The notes beneath the pieces are model-generated. The model made no database searches. It saw nothing but the letters and a program-made list of their open reading frames with translations, and was not told the DNA's origin. A stretch of DNA of 64,000 bases from Kibdelosporangium banguiense (lineage in GTDB: Bacteria > Actinomycetota > Actinomycetes > Mycobacteriales > Pseudonocardiaceae): NCBI RefSeq assembly GCF_017876405.1, contig NZ_JAGINW010000001.1, positions 9,251,203-9,315,202 on the forward strand. The letters run 5' to 3'. This document shows, one piece after another, positions 9,034 through 19,000 of the stretch. The translations under genes were made by a program, and so were the position numbers. Within the stretch, counting starts at the first letter, position 1. Each line of letters opens with the position of its first letter.

Positions 9034-10176
9034 TCACTTGAACGCGGCCGGGCCGTTGGGGGTCCCTAGGCCGGTGGGTGCGTCGTAGCCGGGTTTGGCT
9101 GTGCAGAGGTAGTCGTAGCCGCATTTGGCTCCGGTGCCGTCCCGGTCGTTGGCGCCGGTGGTGATGTCGAACAGGTCGCCGGCGTGCCGGTAGAGCGAAC
9201 CTGCTGTCGACGTGCCGCCGTTACGGCCGTAGAGACCGGCGATGAATGGCGCTGATGCGCTGGTGCCCGCGGTGGTGATCCAGCCGCCGATCTCCGTGCT
9301 GTGGATGGCGATGTTGTCGGCTGCCGCCGACACGTCCGACGTGGTGCGTTTCGAGCAGCTCTTGTCCTTCTGCCAGGCCGGTTTCGCGATATAGGCCGAG
9401 CAGCCGCTGCCGCCGTACTGCCAGGTGGACTCGGCCCATCCCCGTGGGGTGCTCTCGTCCTTGGTCAGCGTAGTGCCGCCGACGGCGATGACCGACGGGA
9501 ACACGGCCGGGAACGAGGCCGCGGTGAATCCGCTGTCGCCAGAGGCCACCACGATTGTGGCATCGGTGCGCTCGTAGTGTTTCGCGTACGACAGCGCCAG
9601 GCCGTTCTCCCTTGCGCCGTAGCTGTTGGACACCACCTTCGCGCCGAGCCGGACCGCGGTGTCCTCGGTGGCCGCCAGGTCCGGGAAGCTGGGCGAGTTG
9701 CCTTCCACCACGAGGATCCTGCAGGCCGGACAGGCCGCCGACACCATGGATACATCCAATGTGGACTCGACGGCCCAGTTGAAGTCGGCCCTGGGCAGTG
9801 GCGCGGGGTCACCGTTCTGGTTGACCTTGCGGAAACACCCGTTGGCCGTGGTGCACTCCGGCAGGCCGAACTCCCGCCGGTAGGTGTTGAGGTCGGCCTC
9901 CAGGTTCGGTGCGTCGTAGGCGATCGAGATTGCCACCAGGGTGTCCGCACCGCCGTTCGGCGGCAGGTTGTACGCGGCCGCGAGATCGGTGGCGCTCAAG
10001 CCGCCGACAGCGTTGGCGCGAAGGCTCGGCGCCGAGCTGGACCGGATCAGGCAGCGGGCGTAACCGGGTGCGGGTTCGGCGCAGAACGCCTGCCCGGCCG
10101 GGCTCGCCTGTGCGGTGGGCACGATCACGACACTCGTGATCACCCCGACGACGGCCGCGAGTATGCGACTGTTCAT
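9034..10176 (-). CDS. secreted sedolisin-family (S53) serine-carboxyl protease
   Basis: 380 residues. The signal peptide (ILAAVVGVITSVVIVPTAQA) ends near residue 24. The S53 catalytic set is present: Glu137 and Asp141 in ESTLD, the oxyanion Asp214 in ASGDSG, and nucleophile Ser306 in GTSASAP. A C-terminal Ca-site-like segment (DRDGTGAKCGYD) is visible. Unlike kumamolisin or sedolisin it lacks a large propeptide. GAGGACA lies 8 bases before the ATG at 10176. It follows, by 13 bases, a large secreted protein that resembles the non-catalytic parts of S8 proteases, so the two are likely made together. Confidence 0.88.
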   Translation of the reverse strand: MNSRILAAVVGVITSVVIVPTAQASPAGQAFCAEPAPGYARCLIRSSSAPSLRANAVGGLSATDLAAAYNLPPNGGADTLVAISIAYDAPNLEADLNTYRREFGLPECTTANGCFRKVNQNGDPAPLPRADFNWAVESTLDVSMVSAACPACRILVVEGNSPSFPDLAATEDTAVRLGAKVVSNSYGARENGLALSYAKHYERTDATIVVASGDSGFTAASFPAVFPSVIAVGGTTLTKDESTPRGWAESTWQYGGSGCSAYIAKPAWQKDKSCSKRTTSDVSAAADNIAIHSTEIGGWITTAGTSASAPFIAGLYGRNGGTSTAGSLYRHAGDLFDITTGANDRDGTGAKCGYDYLCTAKPGYDAPTGLGTPNGPAAFK

Positions 10177-10189
10177 TGTGGAATGTCCT

Positions 10190-12307
10190 CTAGTTGAAGA
10201 TCTTGTAGGCACGCGTGATCGTCTCGCTGATCTGTCCGCCGTTCGCGTCTGTCGCGGTCACGCGCAACGACACATGGGTACCGCGGAAGTCCGGCGAGGA
10301 AGCCGTGTACACGGCCTTGTACGCCCCGTTCCCCTGCGCTGTCGCGGAAGCGTCCTGCCAGGTCACGCCGTCATCAAGGGAGAACTGGACGGTTGCCCCG
10401 GTGATCGCGGACGTCTGTGCGAGCGGGAGGTGTCCCACCGTGAAATCCAAGGACTGCGGACCGTTGGGTGCTGTCCCGTTCACGGCGAGGTTTCCGATCG
10501 CGTACTGCAGCGTCATCAGCGGCTCGACGGCGCAGTCGCGGTCCGGTTCCCCGCCCTTGATCAGCTCGCAGGCGTACGCGTTGGGCAGCCTGACATTCCC
10601 GACGTGGCCGGACTTCCAGGTCCACTCGGTGTGGCTCCCGGTGGAATAGAAGTACATCGGCCCTTCGCGGGTCGCGTCCAGGGTCAGCTTGATCGTCGAC
10701 GGGCTGGGATCAAGCGCGACCTCGGTCTGGAACGACAGTCCGCCGTGCGCCGGGTCACCGCTGGCGACAGTCACGCCGTCCTGGGTGATCTCGTACGCTC
10801 CGGTGATCTTGTCCCGCTGCTCTCCGGAGTATCCGAACCCGGTGTGCCCAGGGGTGTTGTCGCTGAACGGGTGGATCTGCAGCCGGACGGCGTTGCCCTT
10901 GCGGGTGGCCGCGGGCACGACGGGCCATGCGGCGTCCGGGCTGGCCTGGACGTTTCCGGCGGGGTGCAGAGGAAAGCGGTTCCAGTCTTCGCGTAGGGCC
11001 TGGCCCGGCTGATAGGTCCGGTTGCTGTCGTACATACCGCCGTACCAACCGCCGAAACCGATGCCGGTGTACTTGGCCATCCCGCCGTACCAGTTGATCG
11101 CCGGGTCGGCCGTGACGTACTCGGTCTGCCTGACCGGCAGGGTGATCCGGTGCCCGTCGCGGCTCTGTTCGGTCTCCCACGGATAGATCCCGGCCCGCTG
11201 CCGGACTCCCACGGAGTTGATCTCCGAGTAGTAGTTCGCGTCGACCGTGGCCAACGAGCCGGGTTTCACGACATACCGTTGCTGCGGAATGGTTCCGTTC
11301 GTGGTCGCCTGTTGAAGCTGGTACTCGTACGGCGTTCCCGGGCCGGGCGGTGAGCTGAGCCGGTTGTACGGGTACGACTGCAGCTTCCCGGTGGCCACCG
11401 GCTTGCTCACCGGCGAAACCCAGATGGGGACACCAGGCCCGACGGCCACGTCGATGGCGAGCGGGCTGCCCGTCACGGCCTGGCGGCGCAGCACGAATCC
11501 GCCTTCCTGCAACAATGCGGGCTTAGGCGTGACCCAGGTGACCTTGCTGGACGCCTGCTGCGCGTGCACCTTGGTCGTCACGTCGGCGGTCACGTTCACC
11601 TCGGGCTGCGACGAGAGGCGCACGGCGGTCACGTTGCCGTCCGCGTCGGTCTCGACGAACAGCCCAAGCACGCTGTAGTGGCCTTCGGGCACGCTGAACT
11701 TGGCGACGCCCTCGTAGAACGGCTGGGCATACTCGCCCACATCGAACAGGTCACCGTTGTCAGCGTTGTACACGACCGCGGTGTTGCCAGTGTCGGGCTT
11801 GCCGTCCGGCCCGTTCGCGGTGACGGTCAAGGTGCGCATCACCGACATCGGCTGGACCGGTTTCCTCGCCGGCGCCCCAGGCAGGCTCATCGCGGGCTGG
11901 AACTCCGTGAAGGTACCGCGTTTCCGGTCGTCGAGGAACTTCCTGACCAGCTTCGCGCCGAAGTCCTTGGCGGCGTTGATGTCCGTTTTCTGGGCACTGC
12001 GCAGAACGGCGTCGACGTCGAACAGGCTCCAGTCCAGGCCGCGCCCCAGGTAAGGCAACGCCGCCGCGGGAACCGCATAGGACTTGCGCCCCAGACTGAG
12101 CTGTAGCCGTACCCGTCCCAGACCGCTTTCCGCAGCCGGCACGACAGTGGCGGTGTGACGGCCGTCCGCCCGCGTGTTCACGACGATCTGGTCGCCGGTC
12201 ACGAGTAGGGCCGTCGTTGTCTCCGGCTCAGCCGCTTGCGCGTTGGGTGAGGTCAGGGCCGGGAGACCGAGCGCGGCCGCGACCAGGAGCGTGGAAGGTT
12301 TTCGCAC
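10190..12307 (-). CDS. large secreted protein resembling S8 peptidase pro- and C-terminal regions, no catalytic domain
   Basis: 705 residues from the GTG at 12307, which is preceded by GGAGGAG. Signal peptide: STLLVAAALGLPALTSPNAQA. The next ~100 residues (LLVTGDQIVV, then YAVPAAALPYL and DWSLFDVDAVL) are worded like the N-terminus of large actinobacterial subtilisin-type exoproteases. However, the Asp/His/Ser catalytic blocks of S8 are absent. The rest is beta-rich, Tyr/Trp-rich, and ends with an Ig-like module (VTATDANGGQISETITR). A free S53 protease is encoded immediately downstream. Function is unknown; a scaffold or inhibitor role for the protease is only inference. Confidence 0.75.
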   Translation of the reverse strand: MRKPSTLLVAAALGLPALTSPNAQAAEPETTTALLVTGDQIVVNTRADGRHTATVVPAAESGLGRVRLQLSLGRKSYAVPAAALPYLGRGLDWSLFDVDAVLRSAQKTDINAAKDFGAKLVRKFLDDRKRGTFTEFQPAMSLPGAPARKPVQPMSVMRTLTVTANGPDGKPDTGNTAVVYNADNGDLFDVGEYAQPFYEGVAKFSVPEGHYSVLGLFVETDADGNVTAVRLSSQPEVNVTADVTTKVHAQQASSKVTWVTPKPALLQEGGFVLRRQAVTGSPLAIDVAVGPGVPIWVSPVSKPVATGKLQSYPYNRLSSPPGPGTPYEYQLQQATTNGTIPQQRYVVKPGSLATVDANYYSEINSVGVRQRAGIYPWETEQSRDGHRITLPVRQTEYVTADPAINWYGGMAKYTGIGFGGWYGGMYDSNRTYQPGQALREDWNRFPLHPAGNVQASPDAAWPVVPAATRKGNAVRLQIHPFSDNTPGHTGFGYSGEQRDKITGAYEITQDGVTVASGDPAHGGLSFQTEVALDPSPSTIKLTLDATREGPMYFYSTGSHTEWTWKSGHVGNVRLPNAYACELIKGGEPDRDCAVEPLMTLQYAIGNLAVNGTAPNGPQSLDFTVGHLPLAQTSAITGATVQFSLDDGVTWQDASATAQGNGAYKAVYTASSPDFRGTHVSLRVTATDANGGQISETITRAYKIFN

Positions 12308-12531
12308 AGGCAACTCCTCCAGTGGATGTGTCACCTCTATGACGGCCGGGCGACCAAGATCGTTGAGCGATCTCGCCACCGGATACGTGAGATGTCAGCA
12401 TTTTGGGCCGGACGGATCGGAACATTCCGCCGTTCACTACTCGACATCATCCCTTGACACGTGGTTACGTCACCTTCTGTCCTCATTTCCCGGTTCACTG
12501 GAAGGGCACACATGCCTGGCAGCCCACCGAG
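12308..12531. promoter_or_regulatory. upstream region of the S8-like/S53 operon
   Basis: About 220 bases with no convincing gene. On the minus strand it must hold the promoter of the 12307-9034 operon; on the plus strand that of the small genes at 12532 and 12683. No operator is recognised. Confidence 0.4.
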
Positions 12532-12654
12532 ATGCGGATCGCCGAAGCCGAGCGCCCGCCGATGACGACCCCACGGCAGGCCGCGAAGCGTCCGGTGGAG
12601 CAGGCCGACGACGACTGGGCCGACAGCCCGATCCTGCGGGACATCGCCGAGTGA
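12532..12654 (+). CDS. possible small acidic protein, 40 aa
   Basis: A short frame ending in DDDWADSPILRDIAE, with acidic-aromatic wording like small proteins found beside WXG/ESX-type genes in this order. No ribosome site is visible before the ATG at 12532, and an internal ATG at 12563 is possible. It lies 28 bases before the toxin-like pseudogene. It may be a genuine small gene or the tail of a decayed one. Confidence 0.3.
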   Translation: MRIAEAERPPMTTPRQAAKRPVEQADDDWADSPILRDIAE

Positions 12655-12682
12655 CACCCCGCGCCGACACTCTGAGGATGCG

Positions 12683-13173
12683 ATGAAGGACTCGATGAAA
12701 GTTGACGTGGTAGCGCTGGCTGAGCACGCGCGCACGCTGAACACGCTCACGGGCGAGATACAGTCGGCGCTCGACACCAAGACCACGCCCCAGGAACAGA
12801 AGCCGTTGACTCCTCAGCAGCGTCATCAGGTCGGCTACGACCGCGAGCAGGCGGTCGCCAAGATCGAGAACGGCCAGGTCACGTCGACCGAGCCCGGCAA
12901 GATCGGCAAGAAGATCAAGACCCGTACGGGACGACAGACGTCGACGTGATCGGCGGCGACGGCGGCTATGTCGCCGTCGGCGGCCCAGCCAAGGCGGCGG
13001 ATCTGGGCGCGCTGGGCAACCGGTTGCGCGGCCTCAAACACGCCGCCGACGAGGCTGGTGTCCCAGCCAGGGCGTACTTCGAGGAAGGCACCCCGCAGAG
13101 CGCGATCGACCTGGCCCGCAAATGGTTGGGGCCCGACAACGTCCGGACCTTCCCGCCAGTGCCGGTGAGGTAG
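12683..13173 (+). pseudogene. small toxin-like protein gene broken by a one-base frameshift
   Basis: Two overlapping frames make one protein. The first (12683-12949) encodes a helical N-terminus (MKVDVVALAEHARTLN) and ends in IKTRTGRQTST. The second frame continues from about 12922 as PYGTTDVDVIGGDGGYVAVG, then GGPAKAADLG, and ends with EEGTPQSAIDLARKW and DNVRTF at 13173. Adding one C to the CCC run at 12921-12923 would join them as KIKT-PYGTTDVDV. The second part resembles C-terminal toxin domains of RHS/WXG-type polymorphic toxins (moderate confidence, from memory of the GGPAKA and EGTPQS wording). Either the gene is dead or the base call is wrong. GAGGAT precedes the start. Confidence 0.6.
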
Positions 13174-13187
13174 GCGAAGATTGCGGT

Positions 13188-13898
13188 TCACCCTGCCCAT
13201 TCCTGACGGGTCTTGGCCTGGGTTGCCCGTCGGCGGTAGACGACATACGGACGCCAGAGGTACGCGATCGGCGCCGACCACACGTGGACCAGCCGGGTGA
13301 ACGGCCACATCGCGAACAGTCCCCACGCGGTCAGCGCGTGAAGTTGATAGACGGGCGGAGCGTCCGCCATCAGCGAGGCGTCTGGCTGGAAGTAGAAGAT
13401 TCCGCGGAACCACACCGCGACTGTCGCGCGGTAGTCGTAGCCTGGCCCGAACAGGTTCACGCCGACGGTCTCGGCCATTCCCAGGATGATGACGACGGCG
13501 AGTACGGGGAACATCGCCTTGTCCGTCTTCGTTGTCGTGCGCCGGACCCTGTCGTTGACGAAACGACGGGCAAGCAGCAAGGCCAAGCCGACGATGACCA
13601 TGACACCCGCGACGGCACCCGCGAGGACGGCCACCCAGTGGTAGAGATGTTCGGGGACGCCCAAGGCTTCAGTCCATGACTTCGGCACGAGCAGACCGAC
13701 CACGTGCCCGGCGATCGCCACGAAGGCGCCCAGGTGAAACAGCGGAGATCCCAGCCGCAGCCATCGGTTTTCCAGCAACTGGGTGGTCCTGGTGGTCCAT
13801 CCGAACTGGTCGTAGCGCCAACGCCACACATGGCCGGCCACGAACACCGTGAGCGCGATGTAGGGCAAAACCACCCACAGCGCGACATCCATACTCAT
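13188..13898 (-). CDS. narI: respiratory nitrate reductase gamma subunit (cytochrome b)
   Basis: 236 residues with five transmembrane helices. The four heme-ligand histidines are at positions 55, 65, 187 and 205, almost the same numbers as in E. coli NarI (56, 66, 187, 205). The protein anchors NarGH to the inner face of the membrane, oxidises menaquinol and passes electrons through two b hemes to NarH. Its start overlaps the end of narJ by four bases, so it is the last gene of narGHJI. Confidence 0.96.
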   Translation of the reverse strand: MSMDVALWVVLPYIALTVFVAGHVWRWRYDQFGWTTRTTQLLENRWLRLGSPLFHLGAFVAIAGHVVGLLVPKSWTEALGVPEHLYHWVAVLAGAVAGVMVIVGLALLLARRFVNDRVRRTTTKTDKAMFPVLAVVIILGMAETVGVNLFGPGYDYRATVAVWFRGIFYFQPDASLMADAPPVYQLHALTAWGLFAMWPFTRLVHVWSAPIAYLWRPYVVYRRRATQAKTRQEWAG

Positions 13899-14524
13899 GC
13901 TCTGATCTCCGTTCCGGTCAGGTACTGCGGCGGGGCGAACGGCGCCAGCCCGACATCCTCGGCCGGTGGTCCGGTCAGCATGAGTTCGGCGACAGCCTCC
14001 TCATCCTCAGTGGACAGTCCAGGAAGCATCTCCCCCAACGCGTCGAGCACAGCCGCGTAGCGAGATCCGCTGTCATGCAGTGCGGCGCGGATCAGTTCGA
14101 CGCCTTGCCGGTGCTGCCGGAGTGGCGCTTCACCTCGTCGCCCTTCCAGGGCAGCGAATTCGCACACCATCGGGAGGAAATCCGGCAGTTCGTCGTCAGG
14201 TGGGACGAATCCCGCGGCGCGGTAGCGTTGTTTGAGCGTGAGCAGCGCCATGCCACGCCGTCGGGTGTCACCGTGCAGGTAGTAGGTCAGATAAAGGCTG
14301 CTGCGGCGACGTAGATCGAATGTCTCGACGTAATGCCGTGCCAGGTGTGTCGCGGATTCAGTGGCGAACCATTGCATGAAACCGAGCAGGTGCGCGCGAG
14401 CGGGAGACTCGGCCAGTGTGGTGACCACCGATTCGATTTCGCTGCGGTTTGCCAGGAGTTCGTTGTCCGGGTACTGCAGCACCAACGACACGATCCTGAG
14501 CGTCAAGGCCCGGTCGTCCATCAT
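13895..14524 (-). CDS. narJ: nitrate reductase molybdenum cofactor assembly chaperone
   Basis: About 209 residues from the ATG at 14524, which overlaps the narH stop (ATGA); a second ATG follows directly. The all-helical TorD/NarJ fold is suggested by LRIVSLVLQYPDNELL, the FDLRRRSSLYLTYYLHGDTRRRG block (a NarJ hallmark) and DELPDFLPMVCEFAAL. NarJ is a cytoplasmic private chaperone that holds NarG until the Mo-bisMGD cofactor is inserted; it is not part of the final enzyme. Confidence 0.95.
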   Translation of the reverse strand: MMDDRALTLRIVSLVLQYPDNELLANRSEIESVVTTLAESPARAHLLGFMQWFATESATHLARHYVETFDLRRRSSLYLTYYLHGDTRRRGMALLTLKQRYRAAGFVPPDDELPDFLPMVCEFAALEGRRGEAPLRQHRQGVELIRAALHDSGSRYAAVLDALGEMLPGLSTEDEEAVAELMLTGPPAEDVGLAPFAPPQYLTGTEIRA

Positions 14525-16050
14525 GGTTCTCCATTCCGTTTGATCGGGAGCACCGAGAGCGGGAGCAGGACTCTGCCCATTCCCGGCCCGCCGGGCACGT
14601 CGAGACTGCACCCGGTGCCCAGCTCCGCCAGTTCGGCGGCGGTCTCCCGATGTGCCGGTGGAATGACGTACCGCTCGTCGTACTTCGCGACCGCGAGCAG
14701 CCGGTACAACCGCTCCATGTCCATACTGGACATTCCGGTCGCGGCAAGCAGTTCCTCGGCGACGGTTCCGTCGAGCGTGCGGGCACGCATGTACCCGCGC
14801 ATGGCCGAGAGCTTCATCAGCACACCGGCCACGACCTCGGTGTCTCCGGCCGCGAAGAGACTCGCCAGGTACTCCATCGGGATCCGCAGCTGGGTGATCC
14901 CGTGGAAGACCTGGTCCGGATCGGCGTTGTCACCATCCATTTCGGACACGGCGTCGAGCACCGGCGACAGCGGCGGGATGTACCAGACCATGGGCACAGT
15001 CCGGTACTCCGGATGCAGCGGGAGAGCTACCTTGTGCCGGATGGCGAGCTCGTAGACCGGTGAGCGCTGAGCCGCGTCGATCCAGTCCCGCGGGACACCT
15101 GCCGACAAGGCGGCGGACACAACCGCCGGGTCAGCCGGATCGAGGAAGAGGTTTCGTTGCGCTTCAAGCAAATCCTGCGGGTCCGGAACACTCGCGGCCG
15201 CGGTCACGGCGTCCGCGTCGTAAAGCACCATGCCGATGTAGCGCAGTCGCCCGACGCAGGTCTCGGCGCACACGGTCGGCTGGCCTGCCTCGATCCGTGG
15301 GAAGCAGAACGTACACTTCTCGGCCTTGCCGGTGTTGTGGTTGACGTAGACCTTCTTGTACGGACACGCCGACACGCACATCCGCCAGCCGCGGCAACGG
15401 TTCTGGTCGACCAGGACGATGCCGTCCTCGGCGCGCTTGTACATCGCGCCCGACGGGCACGCGGAGACACACGCTGGGTTCAGGCAGTGCTCACAGATCC
15501 GTGGCAGGTGGAACATGAACGTCCGCTCGAACTCGAACCGGACCTTGTCGGCCGCCTGCTTGGGCATCGCGGCGATGTTGGGATCACCCGCGGCGTGCTC
15601 GGCCGCGCCGCCGAGGTCATCCTCCCAGTTCGCACCCCACTTGATGGCGGTGTCCTTGCCAGTCAGGGCCGACTTCGGCCGGATCACCGGCGTGTCCCGG
15701 CCCGCCGGGGCCGTGATCAACGTGTCGTAGTCGTAGGTGATCGGTTCGTAGTAGTCGTCGATCGAGGGCAGATCCGGATTGGCGAACAGGCCCAGCAGCC
15801 GCTTGACCTTGCCGCCGGACCGCAACTTGAGGCGTCCGCGGTCGTCGAGCACCCAGCCACCACGCCAGCGTTCCTGGTCCTCGTAGTGCTTCGGGTATCC
15901 GATCCCCGGCTTGGTCTCGACGTTGTTGAACCAGACGTACTCGGTGCCTTCCCGGTTGGTCCAGGTCTGCTTGCAGGTGACCGAGCAGGTGTGGCAGCCG
16001 ATGCACTTGTCGAGGTTCATCACCATCGCCACTTGTGCCATGACACGCAT
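14521..16050 (-). CDS. narH: respiratory nitrate reductase beta subunit (iron-sulfur)
   Basis: 509 residues. The frame is open further upstream, but the true start is the ATG at 16050, which overlaps the narG stop (TGATG) and has AGGAGG 10 bases before it. Cys clusters: CIGCHTCSVTC (16-26), CEHCLNPACVSACP, CRGWRMCVSACPYKK and CTFCFPRIEAGQPTVC. Trp replaces one Cys in the third cluster, the classic NarH feature that makes one cluster [3Fe-4S]. The subunit relays electrons from NarI hemes to NarG. Confidence 0.97.
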   Translation of the reverse strand: MRVMAQVAMVMNLDKCIGCHTCSVTCKQTWTNREGTEYVWFNNVETKPGIGYPKHYEDQERWRGGWVLDDRGRLKLRSGGKVKRLLGLFANPDLPSIDDYYEPITYDYDTLITAPAGRDTPVIRPKSALTGKDTAIKWGANWEDDLGGAAEHAAGDPNIAAMPKQAADKVRFEFERTFMFHLPRICEHCLNPACVSACPSGAMYKRAEDGIVLVDQNRCRGWRMCVSACPYKKVYVNHNTGKAEKCTFCFPRIEAGQPTVCAETCVGRLRYIGMVLYDADAVTAAASVPDPQDLLEAQRNLFLDPADPAVVSAALSAGVPRDWIDAAQRSPVYELAIRHKVALPLHPEYRTVPMVWYIPPLSPVLDAVSEMDGDNADPDQVFHGITQLRIPMEYLASLFAAGDTEVVAGVLMKLSAMRGYMRARTLDGTVAEELLAATGMSSMDMERLYRLLAVAKYDERYVIPPAHRETAAELAELGTGCSLDVPGGPGMGRVLLPLSVLPIKRNGEP

Positions 16051-19000
16051 CAGTAAGTCACCTCCTGGGAGCGGCGGCGGATGACCGTCACCTCGTCGCG
16101 CTGGTTTCCGGTGGGGCCGTAATAGTTGAACGCGTAGGTGAACTGCCCGTACCCACCGATGAGGTGGCTGGGCTTGAGCAACAGGCGGGTCAGCGAGTTG
16201 TGCATACCGCCGCGTTTCCCGCTGACCTCGGCCTGCGGAACGTTCACGTTGCGGTCTTTGGCGTGATACATGAACACCGTGCCTTCGGGCATGCGATGGG
16301 ACACAACCGCGCGAGCGACCACGACTCCGTTGCGGTTGTAGGCCTCGATCCAGTCGTTGTCGGCGACACCGATTTTGGATGCGTCCACTGTCGACATCCA
16401 GATGGTCGGCCCGCCCCGCGACAACGCGAGCATGTGGGCGTTGTCCTGGTACTCGGAGTGGATCGACCACTTCGAGTGCGGTGTGAGGTAGCGGACCGTC
16501 ACCTCGGCACGGCCGTCGCCCAGCTCCTGGTCGCCGAAATGCCGGTACATGTTCAGCGGCGGCCGGTAGACCGGCAGCTGTTCGCCCAGTTCGATCATCC
16601 AGTCGTGGTCGACGAAGAACTGCTGCCGCCCGGTCAGGGTGTGCCACGGCTTGTCGCGCTCGACGTTGATGACGAAAGCCGAATACCGCCTGCCACCGGT
16701 CTCGCTGCCGGACCACTCCGGTGACGTGATCACTGGCTGCGGTCCTTTCTTGGTGTCCTCGAAGGTGATGCGTTTGCCTTCGTGCTCTTCGGCCAGGTCG
16801 GCCAGCTCTGTGCCGGTGCGTCGCTCGAGTGTGCGGAATCCCTGACTGGCCAGCCTTCCGTTCGTGGTCGCCGACAACGCGAGGATCGCTTCACACATGT
16901 GCTCGGCTGTCGCCAGCGAGGGCTGTCCATCGGGTCGGACACCGTTCTGGCTTCGCAGGTACGCCAGTTCGGGCTCGACGTTGTAGGTGATGCCTTTCGT
17001 GGTGGTACCGAGCTTGTCCAGCAGCGGCCCGATGGAGCGCATCCGATCCCCCACGGCTGCGTAGTCGCGCTCTATGGTGATCAGCTTCGGCATGGTGCGA
17101 CCAGGTACCGGTTCGCACTCGCCACGCCGCCAGTCCAAGACCCGGCCACCGGGCTGGGCGAGCTCGTCCGGCGTGTCGTGAGTCAGTGGGATGGCCAATA
17201 CGTCGGTCCGGGTGCCCAGATGGTCTTTGGCCAGCTCGGAGAATTTGTCCGCGAGCGTCAGGAAGGCGTCGTAGTCGGTCCTGGCCTGCCACGGCGGTGC
17301 GATCGCCGGGTTGAACGCATGCACGAACGGATGCATGTCCGTCGAAGACAGGTCGTGCTTCTCGTACCAGGTCGCGGCCGGTAGCACGACGTCGGCGAAC
17401 AGCGCTGTCGAGGTCATCCTGAAGTCGATGGTGGTGAGCAGGTCGAGCTTGCCTTCCGGGGCATCGTCGTGCCACTCGACATCCTGGGGGCGCAGGTTCT
17501 CCGGCGACGGCTCGCTGCGCACCGAGGCGTCGGTACCCAGCAGGTGCCGCAGGAAGTACTCATTGCCTTTTCCCGACGAGCCAAGCAGATTGGCTCGCCA
17601 GACTGTCAGAGCGCGCGGGAAGTTGGCCGGGTCGTCCGGATCCTCCGCAGCGAACCGGAGTCCCCCGCTTTTCAACTCCGCCACCACATGATCGGTGACA
17701 CTCCGCCCGGCTTCGGCGGCCTCGTCAGCGAAGGCCAGCGGGTTGCGGTTGAAGGTCGGATGCGACGGCAACCAGCCCAGGCTCGCGGCTTGGGCATTGC
17801 AGTCGGCGAACGACTTTCCCCGTAGGCTGCCCTTGCCGAGCGGGCTGGCCAGTTCATCGGCCCGGAAGCCTTCGTAACGCCACTGATCCGTGGCCAGATA
17901 CCAGAACGCGGTCCCTGCCATGTGCCGAGTCGGCCGCTGCCAGTCGAAGGCGAACGCCAGGTGCTGCATTCCCGTGATCGGACGCGCTTTCTCCTGTCCG
18001 ACGTAGTGTGCCCAGCCGCCGCCGTTACGGCCCTGGCAGCCCGTCAGCAGGACGAGCGACAGGAAGGCCCGGTAGATCGTGTCGGAGTGGAACCAGTGGT
18101 TGGTGCCCGCACCCATCGCGATCATCGAGCGGCCCTCGGACCGTTCGGCATTACGCGCGAACTCACGCGCGATGCGGACCGTGGTCGCCGCGGGCACAGA
18201 GGTGATCTCCTCGGCCCAGGCCGGCGTATACGGCTGCGAAGCGTCCGAATAGGACTCTGCCCAGTCCCCCGGCAGCTCCAGGCGACGCACACCATATTGA
18301 GCCATCAGCAGGTCGAACACAGTTGTCACCAGGCGACCGCCGATGCGCATGGCGGGCACACCGCGGCGCATGGTCGTCCCGCCCTCGGTGTCGCCGATGT
18401 CGAAACGCGGCAGCTCCACCTGCACGTGCTCGTCAGCCCACCGGTACAACGACAACGCGGGAACCACGTCACCCAGGTCGAGGTTCCAATGCCCTTTCCC
18501 GGACTGCGCCCACCGGAAGCCCAGCGATCCGTTGGGCACCGCTGTCCGGCCCGTCGTGTCGTCCAGCAGCACGGTCTTGAACTGCGAGTCCTCGCTGTCG
18601 TCACCCAGATCGGCTGCCGTGACGAATTTGCCCGCCTGGAAGCCGTCCTCTCGTTCCTCCAACGCGACCAGGAAAGGCAGGTCTGTGTATCGGCGGACGT
18701 AATCGGTGAAGTAGGGCGTTTCCCGGTCACGGAAGAACTCGGTGAGGATCACGTGCCCCATCGCCATGGCCAACGCGCCGTCAGTTCCCGGATGCGGCGC
18801 AAGCCAGTCATCGGCGTGCTTGACGTTGTCGGCATAGTCCGGGCTGACCGCCACCACCTTCGTGCCTCGATACCGCGCCTCAGTGAGGAAGTGGGCGTCC
18901 GGCGTGCGCGTGACCGGGATGTTGGAGCCCCACATGATCAGATAGCTGGAGTTCCACCAGTCCGCGGCTTCCGGCACGTCGGTCTGGTCACCCCAGACCT

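Noticed and set aside
16051..16716. An upstream extension of the narH frame by more than 200 codons
   Set aside because: It overlaps narG in another frame; the TGATG overlap and AGGAGG define the start at 16050.
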